Shown in pieces: positions 1 through 5,858 of a stretch of 6,151 nucleotides of DNA. The stretch comes from an uncultured Sphingobium sp. (GTDB lineage Bacteria; Pseudomonadota; Alphaproteobacteria; Sphingomonadales; Sphingomonadaceae), in assembly GCA_913773715.1 (NCBI GenBank), contig CAJYHD010000456.1:1-6151 (forward strand), given 5' to 3'. Each line of letters begins with the position of its first letter. The first letter of the stretch is position 1. Under the pieces are notes generated by a model. That model did not search any database. It worked only from the letters and a program-made list of their open reading frames with translations, and was not told the origin of the DNA. Position numbers and translations under genes: made by a program.

Positions 1-453
1 ATCAATCGAGCGACGCATCGTGTAGAAGGCGGGTGTGGTCGAGAATTCGGTGACCTTGTCATCGATATAGGCCTTGCCGCCTTCCGCAACGACGCCCGCG
101 ACGATGCTGCCGAACTGCATGTCGTAACCGGCATGACCCATCCAGCCGATCGCGTCCTTGTCGCCATTGCAGCCTGCTGCCGGGGTTGCACCGCGCGCGC
201 CGCCGCCACAGGTGCCGGGCGAAAAGGCATTCGCGCCGGTCGTGGTGGTAACGACATCGTTATAATTGCCGTCGCCATTGGTGTCGAAGCGCAGATGCTC
301 GCCATTGTCCTTCTTCTGCCAGTTGAGGCCGAACGACCCACCGACATAGGGACCGGTCCAATCGACCGCTCCGGTGTCGCTCTGCGCAATAGCGGGCGCG
401 GAAACCGCGCACGCCAGAGTGGCGCACAGCGGCGCAAGATATTTGAATTTCAT
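1..453 (-). CDS. Outer-membrane beta-barrel protein (Omp25/31-like porin family), N-terminal part; 3' end outside window
   Basis: The minus strand reads open from an ATG at 453-451 to the window edge, giving 151 codons with no stop. The start MKFKYLAPLC leads into a hydrophobic stretch ending SAPAIA|QSD, a typical Sec signal peptide cleaved near residue 23. The mature start (residues 32-46, WTGPYVGGSFGLNWQ) is the usual first strand of the small outer-membrane barrels of alphaproteobacteria, with alternating aromatic/glycine residues. Another strand-like block is at 101-123 (IGWMGHAGYDMQFGSIVAG). Between them, residues 47-100 form a long polar loop with a DTNGDGNYND calcium-loop-like motif (57-66) and two cysteines (82 and 95) that could pair. 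A strong Shine-Dalgarno (CGAGGAGAA, minus strand of 460-468) sets the start. The protein is expected in the outer membrane with a structural or porin-like role; the substrate cannot be told. It is divergent from parE. Family assignment is by overall pattern and the gene is truncated by the window. Confidence 0.82.
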   Translation of the reverse strand, partial: MKFKYLAPLCATLACAVSAPAIAQSDTGAVDWTGPYVGGSFGLNWQKKDNGEHLRFDTNGDGNYNDVVTTTTGANAFSPGTCGGGARGATPAAGCNGDKDAIGWMGHAGYDMQFGSIVAGVVAEGGKAYIDDKVTEFSTTPAFYTMRRSID

Positions 454-459
454 GAGTTA

Positions 460-468
460 TTCTCCTCG
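460..468 (-). promoter_or_regulatory. Ribosome binding site of the outer-membrane barrel gene
   Basis: On the minus strand this reads CGAGGAGAA, a near-ideal Shine-Dalgarno ending 6 bases before the ATG at 453. It supports the chosen start, which is also directly followed by a good signal peptide. The parE gene on the other side of this intergenic region has no comparable site. Confidence 0.75.
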
Positions 469-524
469 CCTGATGCGTTAGGGATTGGGATGCAGGCCTG
501 TAACGATGCCCCTAGCGGATAGTT

Positions 525-540
525 TCACGGTTCACCGTGA
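525..540. promoter_or_regulatory. Perfect 7-2-7 inverted repeat in the divergent intergenic region; possible operator
   Basis: TCACGGT (525-531) and ACCGTGA (534-540) are perfect inverted copies separated by TC. The symmetry and the position between two divergent genes fit a binding site for a dimeric regulator. It lies about 70 bases upstream of each start codon (72 from the barrel gene ATG, 69 from the parE ATG). As RNA on the plus strand it could also fold as a 6-bp stem with a TTCA loop followed by T-rich CATTTTGTTT, which resembles a short intrinsic terminator, but no plus-strand gene in the window ends before it. I cannot name a regulator from the motif. Confidence 0.4.
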
Positions 541-573
541 CATTTTGTTTCTGCATCGCGAAGTGTGTCCTGC

Positions 574-601
574 TTGCACCAGACGCCGGCGTGCCTATAG
601 C
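574..601 (+). promoter_or_regulatory. Candidate sigma-70-type promoter of parE
   Basis: A TTGCAC hexamer (574-579; 3 of 6 matches to TTGACA) and a TATAGC hexamer (596-601; 4 of 6 matches to TATAAT) are separated by 16 bases. Transcription would then begin at about 607-610, at or next to the parE ATG (610), leaving little or no leader. No Shine-Dalgarno is visible before parE, which agrees with a leaderless transcript. Hexamer matches are moderate, so this is an inference. Confidence 0.42.
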
Positions 602-609
602 TTGGCGTC

Positions 610-2586
610 ATGTCCGAAGACCTGTTCGCCGCCAACGCCCAGACCCCGCAGCAATATGATGCCTCCACGATCGAAGTGTTGGAGGGGCTGGAGCCGGTCC
701 GCCGTCGTCCGGGCATGTACATCGGCGGCACCGACGAGCGGGCGCTGCATCATCTGGCGAGCGAAGTGCTGGACAACAGCATGGACGAAGCTGTTGCTGG
801 GCATGCCACGCGGATCGAGATAGTGCTGGAGGCGGGCAATCGCCTGGCGATCATCGACAATGGGCGCGGTATTCCGGTAGATCCGCATCCCAAGTTTCCT
901 GGAAAGTCCGCGCTGGAGGTGATCCTCACCACGCTTCATTCCGGTGGCAAGTTCGAGGGCAAGGCCTACGCGACATCTGGCGGTTTGCACGGCGTCGGCA
1001 TCAGCGTGGTCAACGCGTTGTCGACCGACACCGTGGTCGAGGTCGCGCGGAACAAGGAGCTGTTTCGCCAGCGGTTTTCGCAGGGTCTGCCCCAGGGCGA
1101 TCTTGAAAAGGTCGGGGCCGCGCCAAATCGTCGCGGAACATCGGTCAGCTTCGTGCCGGACACGGCGATCTTCGCCGAGCAGAAGTTCAAGCCGTCGCGT
1201 CTCTATCGCCTGGCCCGATCGAAAGCCTATCTGTTCGCCGGCGTAGAGATCCGGTGGAAATGCGATCCGTCGCTCATCAGCGACGATACGCCCGCCGAGG
1301 CCGTGTTCCAATTTCCCGGCGGGCTTGCCGATCATTTGAAGGAGCAGGTCGGCAATCGCGAGTGCGCGACCAGCGTCTTCTTTTCGGGCAATCAGGATTT
1401 TCCAGACAGCGCGGGGCGAGTCGAATGGGCGATCGCTTGGCCGCTCTGGTCGGACGGCAGCTATAGCTGGTATTGCAACACCATCCCGACGCCCGATGGC
1501 GGCACACATGAGGCCGGACTGCGCGCTGCACTGGTCAAGGGCATCCGCGCCTTCGGTGAGTTGGTCGGACAGAAGAAGGCGAAGGACATCACCGCCGACG
1601 ACATCATGACGTCATCGGAAATCATGCTGTCCGTCTTCATCCGCGATCCCCAGTTCCAGAGCCAGACCAAGGATCGGTTGACGTCGCCCGAAGCGGCACG
1701 ACTGGTCGAAAATGCCGTTCGTGATCATTTCGACCATTATCTGACCGACCATATGGATCGGGGCAAAGCGCTGCTCGCCTATGTGCTTGATCGCATGGAC
1801 GAGCGGCTGAAGCGCAAGCAGGAGAAGGAGGTCAAGCGCAAGACGGCGACCTCTGCGCGCAAACTGCGGTTGCCGGGCAAGCTGACCGATTGTTCGAACG
1901 ACGATCCCGAGGGCGCCGAAATCTTTCTGGTGGAAGGCGATTCGGCAGGGGGATCGGCAAAGCAGGCGCGCGACCGCAAGACGCAGGCGATCCTGCCCCT
2001 GCGCGGCAAGATCCTGAACGTGGCGTCCGCCAACACGGCGAAGATCCTCGCCAATCAGGAAATTGCCGACATGATCCTCGCGCTCGGCTGCGGCACGCGC
2101 AAGGACTGCAATCCTGATAGCCTGCGCTATGAGCGCGTTGTCATCATGACCGACGCCGACGTCGATGGCGCGCACATCGCCACCTTGCTCATGACCTTCT
2201 TCTTTCAGGAAATGCCGGAGCTGGTGCGGCGCGGACATCTCTATCTGGCACAGCCGCCGCTCTATCGTCTCGTTGCGGGCGGCAAGAGCCTTTATGCGCG
2301 CGACGACGCGCACAAGGACCAGCTTCTGCGGTCGGAGTTCAAGGGCAAGAAGGTCGATGTCAGCCGCTTCAAGGGGTTGGGCGAAATGAACCCGATGCAG
2401 CTGCGCGAAACGACGATGGACCCCAAGACGCGCAGCCTGATCCGCATCACCCTGCCCGATGACGTGGAGGGGCGGCAGCAGGTGCGCGAACTGGTCGATC
2501 GGCTGATGGGAACCACGCCCGCGCATCGCTTCGCCTTCATCCAGGAGAATGCGGCTGCCGTGGATGAGGAAGCGATCGACGCATGA
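610..2586 (+). CDS. parE: DNA topoisomerase IV subunit B (ParE)
   Basis: ATPase subunit of topoisomerase IV, which works with ParC in the cytoplasm to unlink daughter chromosomes and relax supercoils. The 658 residues match the usual ParE length; they lack the extra C-terminal insertion of many longer GyrB proteins. The GHKL ATPase domain comes first: EVLDNSMDEA (52-61; catalytic Glu52, Mg-binding Asn56), DNGRGIP (83-89) and GGLHGVG (124-130). The transducer domain follows with the QTK loop (Lys354) that contacts ATP. The Toprim domain has EGDSAGG (442-448) and the metal-binding DADVD (515-519). The conserved PLRGKILN (463-470) and RFKGLGEMN (586-594) blocks that contact DNA and GyrA/ParC-type partners are intact. 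The start at 610 gives the normal ParE N-terminus, although no Shine-Dalgarno precedes it. ParC is not in the window. The 3' end overlaps the next gene by 4 bases, so the two are probably co-transcribed. All key residues are present. GyrB is the alternative, but the length and the KFPGKSALEVILTTLHSGGK-type block favour ParE. Confidence 0.96.
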   Translation: MSEDLFAANAQTPQQYDASTIEVLEGLEPVRRRPGMYIGGTDERALHHLASEVLDNSMDEAVAGHATRIEIVLEAGNRLAIIDNGRGIPVDPHPKFPGKSALEVILTTLHSGGKFEGKAYATSGGLHGVGISVVNALSTDTVVEVARNKELFRQRFSQGLPQGDLEKVGAAPNRRGTSVSFVPDTAIFAEQKFKPSRLYRLARSKAYLFAGVEIRWKCDPSLISDDTPAEAVFQFPGGLADHLKEQVGNRECATSVFFSGNQDFPDSAGRVEWAIAWPLWSDGSYSWYCNTIPTPDGGTHEAGLRAALVKGIRAFGELVGQKKAKDITADDIMTSSEIMLSVFIRDPQFQSQTKDRLTSPEAARLVENAVRDHFDHYLTDHMDRGKALLAYVLDRMDERLKRKQEKEVKRKTATSARKLRLPGKLTDCSNDDPEGAEIFLVEGDSAGGSAKQARDRKTQAILPLRGKILNVASANTAKILANQEIADMILALGCGTRKDCNPDSLRYERVVIMTDADVDGAHIATLLMTFFFQEMPELVRRGHLYLAQPPLYRLVAGGKSLYARDDAHKDQLLRSEFKGKKVDVSRFKGLGEMNPMQLRETTMDPKTRSLIRITLPDDVEGRQQVRELVDRLMGTTPAHRFAFIQENAAAVDEEAIDA

Positions 2587-3866
2587 GGCGCTGGGCGGCA
2601 GGGCTTGTCCTTATGGGACTGGCGCTTCTGCCCTGTCTCGCGATTGCCGCACCGATCCCTGATGCCGCCTATCGCACGCGGGCCGAGCAGTTGCTGAAAG
2701 TCCTTGCGGCACCCGGCGGCGAGACGGATTTCTTTTCCACGCTGTTCCTTGATGCCGTCCCGCTGGAGCAATGGCGAGCGTTGGCCGACAACTTGCGCAA
2801 GGAGCATGGGCGGCCTTTGGCGCTCGGTGCCGTCACGCGGACGAGCGCGACGGCGGGGCAGGTCGAGGTCCGCTATGAGAGGGCGATTGTCGGCTTCTCG
2901 CTCGTGATCGCGCCGGATGCACCCAATCGGATCGTCGGGCTGCACATCGTAGGCGTTCGGCGCAGCGATGACAGCATGATGGCTGTGATCCGAGATATGG
3001 AAGCGCTGCCGGGTAAGACGGCCTTCGCCGTCGCGGAACTTGGCGGCGGCAAACCTAAGATGGTGGCGGAACGATCGGCCAACGCGACTATGGCAGTCGG
3101 GTCAGCCTTCAAGCTCTATGTCCTTGCCGAACTGGCGCGCGTGGCAGCCGCTGGCGAGCGGCGGTGGAGCGATGTCGTATCGCTCGATCACAAGAGCTTT
3201 TCGGGACGGCTTGCGGACTGGCCGGATCATATGCCGATGACGCTCCACAGCCTCGCTACCGCGATGATCGCGGAAAGCGATAACAGTGCGACCGATACGT
3301 TGATGGCCGCGCTAGGGCGGGACCGGATCGATGAGATGGTGGGGATAAGCGGACATGATGATCCTGATCGCACCCTGCCCCTGATGACGACGGTGGAAGC
3401 CTTTGCGCTCAAGATGCCGGGCAATGCCGCTTTGGCCCAGCGATATGCGGCAGCGGGGCCGAGCGATCGGCGCAGGCAGCTGATCGATAATGCAAACATA
3501 CTGAATAGAGGTGCGATCGATGTCGGCAGCGTGGCTGAAAAGCCGGTCGCGATCGATAGCATCGAATGGTTCGCCTCGCCCCGCGCTATGGTCGCTTTGC
3601 TCGATCATCTGCGGCGGCAAGACGGTGAAGCCTTGCCAATCCTTGCCGTCAATCCCGGCATACCGCCCGCCGATGCGAAGCGCTGGCGTTATCTGGGGTA
3701 TAAGGGCGGATCGGAGCCAGGCGTTATGTCGATGAACTTTCTTGCTCAGAGGCAGGATGGAAAATGGTATTCTATTGCAGCCTCCTGGAATGATCCGACG
3801 GCAAGGTTGGACGAACGCCGCTTCGTGTCGATCGTCACACGGATGCTCAATATTTTCGCGATCTAG
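2583..3866 (+). CDS. Exported two-domain serine hydrolase, class A beta-lactamase fold (Orf12-like)
   Basis: The 427-residue product has a signal peptide (1-22, RRWA followed by a hydrophobic core, cleaved after AIA), so it is probably periplasmic. Residues about 25-125 form a small alpha/beta region resembling the NTF2/steroid-isomerase-like domain that precedes the hydrolase in Orf12 of the clavulanic acid cluster. Residues about 140-427 are a beta-lactamase/penicillin-binding fold: SAFK (174-177) supplies the nucleophile Ser174 and Lys177, SDN (232-234) the second motif, and KGG (374-376) replaces the usual KTG. The omega-loop region (about 255-270) shows no clear ExxxN, so the deacylating glutamate of true class A beta-lactamases seems absent; beta-lactam hydrolysis is not expected, and esterase or other acyl-hydrolase activity is more likely. 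The substrate is unknown. The ATG overlaps the parE stop (ATGA) and a GAGGAAG site at 2566-2572 lies inside parE, which suggests translational coupling. Orf12 likeness is from domain order and motifs recalled, not from a search. Confidence 0.85.
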   Translation: MRRWAAGLVLMGLALLPCLAIAAPIPDAAYRTRAEQLLKVLAAPGGETDFFSTLFLDAVPLEQWRALADNLRKEHGRPLALGAVTRTSATAGQVEVRYERAIVGFSLVIAPDAPNRIVGLHIVGVRRSDDSMMAVIRDMEALPGKTAFAVAELGGGKPKMVAERSANATMAVGSAFKLYVLAELARVAAAGERRWSDVVSLDHKSFSGRLADWPDHMPMTLHSLATAMIAESDNSATDTLMAALGRDRIDEMVGISGHDDPDRTLPLMTTVEAFALKMPGNAALAQRYAAAGPSDRRRQLIDNANILNRGAIDVGSVAEKPVAIDSIEWFASPRAMVALLDHLRRQDGEALPILAVNPGIPPADAKRWRYLGYKGGSEPGVMSMNFLAQRQDGKWYSIAASWNDPTARLDERRFVSIVTRMLNIFAI

Positions 3867-3874
3867 CCTCTCGC

Positions 3875-3903
3875 AGAATTGAGACTAATAACAATTCTCA
3901 ATT
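3875..3903. repeat. AT-rich interrupted inverted repeats with two alternative pairings
   Basis: Two overlapping inverted repeats share this stretch. AATTGAGA (3877-3884) pairs perfectly with TCTCAATT (3896-3903) around an 11-base gap; alternatively AGAATTG (3875-3881) pairs with CAATTCT (3892-3898) around 10 bases. It begins 9 bases after the hydrolase stop codon. It could act as a weak transcription end signal for the parE-hydrolase unit, but there is no T-tract after it and the stems are AT-rich, so a protein-binding role (see the Fur-like site inside it) is preferred. Confidence 0.55.
3881..3899. promoter_or_regulatory. Candidate Fur box upstream of the iron-uptake membrane operon
   Basis: GAGACTAATAACAATTCTC matches the 19-bp Fur consensus GATAATGATAATCATTATC at 13 positions, counted by hand. 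The outer bases extend it to TTGAG...CTCAA, as in the TGAGAAT...ATTCTCA form of many Fur sites. It is a marked AT-rich island in GC-rich DNA and lies 55 bases before the start codon of a DUF3649-PepSY-DUF3325 set, which is known to be iron-regulated in other proteobacteria. Fur with ferrous iron would be expected to repress. Alphaproteobacteria may use Fur, RirA or Irr; the symmetric inverted repeat fits Fur better than the direct-repeat-like Irr site. Confidence 0.6.
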
Positions 3904-3930
3904 GCACCTGCCGTCAGCTGCCGTTAGAAG
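3902..3930 (+). promoter_or_regulatory. Weak candidate promoter for the DUF3649-PepSY-DUF3325 operon
   Basis: TTGCAC (3902-3907) and TAGAAG (3925-3930; 4 of 6 matches to TATAAT) are 17 bases apart and directly follow the Fur-like site. The -35 hexamer is identical to the one proposed for parE. A start near 3937 would leave a short leader containing the AGGTGG ribosome binding site. An alternative is a -10 at TAATAA (3886-3891) inside the Fur-like site, but its -35 region is poor. The choice between the two is uncertain. Confidence 0.3.
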
Positions 3931-3943
3931 CGGTTCGTCAAAC

Positions 3944-3949
3944 AGGTGG
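3944..3949 (+). promoter_or_regulatory. Ribosome binding site deciding the DUF3649 start
   Basis: AGGTGG ends 5 bases before the ATG at 3955. A GTG at 3946 in the same frame lies inside this site and so is an unlikely start, which favours the 103-residue product over a 106-residue one. Confidence 0.6.
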
Positions 3950-3954
3950 GACCG

Positions 3955-4266
3955 ATGGCGAAGACGCTCTATATCAACGCAAAATCGCGTGGCAGGCGAG
4001 AGGGCCTCGCGATGGTGGCCCGATGCGCAACGGCGCTGATTGGGGGCTATGTCGCTGCTTCGGGGATCGCTTCGTTGCTGGCCCGACTGCTTCCTGTCGC
4101 CAAGGTCGAAGCAACGGCCTGGGGAATGGTCCTTTCCTTCCTGTTTTACGCGCTGCTCGCACTGTGGGCCTTTCATGAGGCTCGGCTCGGGCGGGTCACC
4201 GCCGTCATCTGGGGCAGCGCGATAGTTACGATCCTGGCCGTCTGGCTCATGGGACCGCGACCGTGA
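3955..4266 (+). CDS. DUF3649 family small inner-membrane protein (siderophore-uptake associated)
   Basis: The 103-residue product has a basic N-terminus (MAKTLYINAKSRGRREG) followed by three predicted membrane helices at about 22-46, 53-73 and 81-99. The pattern of a GGY-containing first helix, a short loop with LLPVAKVEA, then a helix with WGMVLSFLFYALLALWAF is what I recognise as DUF3649. Family members lie next to TonB-dependent siderophore receptors and PepSY proteins; their biochemical role is not established. I infer an accessory part in inner-membrane iron-siderophore handling. It is first in the operon, after a Fur-like site, and its TGA overlaps the GTG start of the PepSY gene by 4 bases (GTGA), so the two are almost certainly co-translated. 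The start at 3955 is chosen from the AGGTGG site just before it. Confidence 0.84.
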   Translation: MAKTLYINAKSRGRREGLAMVARCATALIGGYVAASGIASLLARLLPVAKVEATAWGMVLSFLFYALLALWAFHEARLGRVTAVIWGSAIVTILAVWLMGPRP

Positions 4267-5858
4267 AGGCCGATGCAGCCGCCAAAAGCTGGCGGCAGTC
4301 GATGTCGTGGGTACACACTTGGCTAGGGCTGCTCGCGGGCTGGATCTTGTTCGCGATGTTCCTGACCGGCACGGCCAGCTATTTCCGCCCGGAAATCACG
4401 CGCTGGATGCAGCCGGAATTGCACGACCAGATCGCTTCGCCCACCCGCGCCGCGGAGACTGCCATCGCACATATGCAGGCGACATCACCGACCGATCAGC
4501 AATGGTATATTTATCTGCCCGACGATCGCACGACGATGACGCGTATCTATGCGATCCCCGACCCGAAGGCGCCGGCGAAAGCCCCAACGGGCGAAATCCA
4601 ACTCGATCCCGCTACCGGGGCGCTATTGAAAGCGCGGGATACGCGCGGCGGTGAGCATTTCTACCGTTTCCATTTCCAGTTGCAATTGCCGCATCCCTGG
4701 GGCCGCTGGCTTGCAGGCGTCTGCGCGATGTTCATGCTGGCAGCGATTATTTCGGGTGTCATCACACACAAGCGTATGTTCGCGGATTTTTTCACGCTGC
4801 GCTGGAACAAGGGCCAGCGCAGCTGGCTCGACGCGCATAACGTGTCAGCGGTCCTTGCCCTGCCCTTCCACGCGATGATCACCTATACAGGCCTCATCAC
4901 GCTGGTCGTCATGTATATGCCATGGCCCGTCGTAGCGAATTACAAGCAGCCGACCGCCTTCTACACGGAGGCCTTGGGGGGCGAGACAGAGGGCGAGCGA
5001 ACGGGCAAGGCTGTGCCGTTGAAGCCGATCGCACCGATGATCGCCACGGCATCACGCGAGTGGGCCGGCGGCAATCCTGGCGTTCTCATCATCCGCAACC
5101 CCAATGATGCGGCGGCGAGCGTCACCATTCAGCGACGCGCTGGTGACAGGCTTAATGCGCGCGGGGGCGCAATTACCTTCTCCGGGGCGACCGGAGAGCG
5201 ACTGTCTGCCACTCCCTCGCCCGGCCCCGCGATCAGCACGGCGGGCGTTATGCTAGGTCTGCATATCGGACAATATGCCGGGCCGGTGTTGCGCTGGACC
5301 TACTTCCTGCTCGGCCTGACCGGCACGGCGATGGTGGGAACAGGCCTGCTGCTGTGGACAGCCAAGCGGCGCAAGCCCGGTATGGCGCCCTTCTTCGGCT
5401 TCCGACTGGTCGAGCGGCTGAATATCGGAACGATCGCCTGCCTGCCTGCGGGCATGGCCGCGTTCCTGATCGCGAACCGGATCATTCCCGCCGATCTGCC
5501 GGAGCGCGCGGATATGGAAGTCGCGGTGATGTTCTGGACTTGGTTCGGGTTGGCGGGATTGTCTCTCCTGCGTCCTGTGCGGCGTGCGTGGTCGGAAATG
5601 CTGGCGCTGTCAGCCTTCGCCTTCGCCGCTCTGCCGCTGATCAACATGGCGACGACGGATCGCGGGCTGTTCGCGAGCCTGGCGCGAGGTGACTGGTTGT
5701 TCGTTTCGTTCGACCTGGCGTTCTTCGCTCTCGCGGCACTGCTGGGCTTCGGCGCATGGCGGGCGGGGAAACAGAAGGTCGCAGCCAAGCCCCGAAGCCG
5801 CCGCGCTCCACAGCCATCAGCCGCCGTCTCGTTTGCCCGCGAGACTGTCGATGCTTGA
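4263..5858 (+). CDS. PepSY-domain membrane protein, putative ferrisiderophore reductase (FoxB/PiuB-like)
   Basis: The 531-residue product belongs to the PepSY-associated TM family of inner-membrane proteins. It opens with the hallmark SWVHTWLGLLAGW (His18) and has about eight helices: 21-41, 149-168, 194-219, 343-365, 388-406, 418-436, 446-462 and 479-498. The basic loops TAKRRKPG and RPVRRAW and the basic tail fall on the cytoplasmic side, as the positive-inside rule predicts. Periplasmic regions 42-148 (with the PepSY-like IQLDPATGALL at 112-122) and 220-342 flank the second and third helices. Histidines at helix ends or within helices (18, 137, 144, 169, 192, 203, 334) fit the haem ligands seen in FoxB-type reductases, which pass electrons to ferric siderophores in the periplasm. 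The siderophore is unknown. Start is GTG at 4263, inside the DUF3649 stop; no good Shine-Dalgarno is seen, so coupling is likely. The 3' end overlaps the DUF3325 gene by 8 bases. The family is secure; reductase function is inferred. Confidence 0.92.
   Translation: MKADAAAKSWRQSMSWVHTWLGLLAGWILFAMFLTGTASYFRPEITRWMQPELHDQIASPTRAAETAIAHMQATSPTDQQWYIYLPDDRTTMTRIYAIPDPKAPAKAPTGEIQLDPATGALLKARDTRGGEHFYRFHFQLQLPHPWGRWLAGVCAMFMLAAIISGVITHKRMFADFFTLRWNKGQRSWLDAHNVSAVLALPFHAMITYTGLITLVVMYMPWPVVANYKQPTAFYTEALGGETEGERTGKAVPLKPIAPMIATASREWAGGNPGVLIIRNPNDAAASVTIQRRAGDRLNARGGAITFSGATGERLSATPSPGPAISTAGVMLGLHIGQYAGPVLRWTYFLLGLTGTAMVGTGLLLWTAKRRKPGMAPFFGFRLVERLNIGTIACLPAGMAAFLIANRIIPADLPERADMEVAVMFWTWFGLAGLSLLRPVRRAWSEMLALSAFAFAALPLINMATTDRGLFASLARGDWLFVSFDLAFFALAALLGFGAWRAGKQKVAAKPRSRRAPQPSAAVSFARETVDA

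Noticed and set aside
409..453. Lipoprotein signal in the barrel protein (cysteines 10 and 15)
   Set aside because: The residues before either cysteine do not fit a lipobox, and a standard AIA cleavage site follows near residue 23.
133..522. Plus-strand open frame of 129 codons over the barrel gene
   Set aside because: It is antisense to a gene with a clear signal peptide, ribosome binding site and barrel strands; its own product has no recognisable feature.
595..1509. 304-codon open frame on the minus strand within parE
   Set aside because: It lies opposite a fully conserved parE; GC-rich codon use leaves the complementary frame open. The product is rich in Arg and shows no recognisable domain.
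1612..2526. Second 304-codon minus-strand open frame within parE
   Set aside because: Same cause: antisense shadow of the parE transducer and Toprim regions with no domain, signal or ribosome binding site. The equal length to the other frame is coincidence.
2583..2640. Lipoprotein signal in the serine hydrolase (LLPC at residues 16-19)
   Set aside because: Proline just before the cysteine does not fit a lipobox; AIA at 20-22 is a good signal peptidase I site.
3875..3898. Intrinsic terminator after the hydrolase gene
   Set aside because: The stem is AT-rich with a 10-11 base loop and no T-tract follows; the match to a Fur site explains it better.
3946..3954. GTG start giving a three-residue longer DUF3649 protein
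   Set aside because: The GTG overlaps the AGGTGG ribosome binding site, whose spacing fits the ATG at 3955.
5300..5788. Minus-strand open frame of 162 codons within the PepSY gene
   Set aside because: It is the complement of the membrane-helix coding region, rich in Arg, Ser and Ala with no coherent domain.
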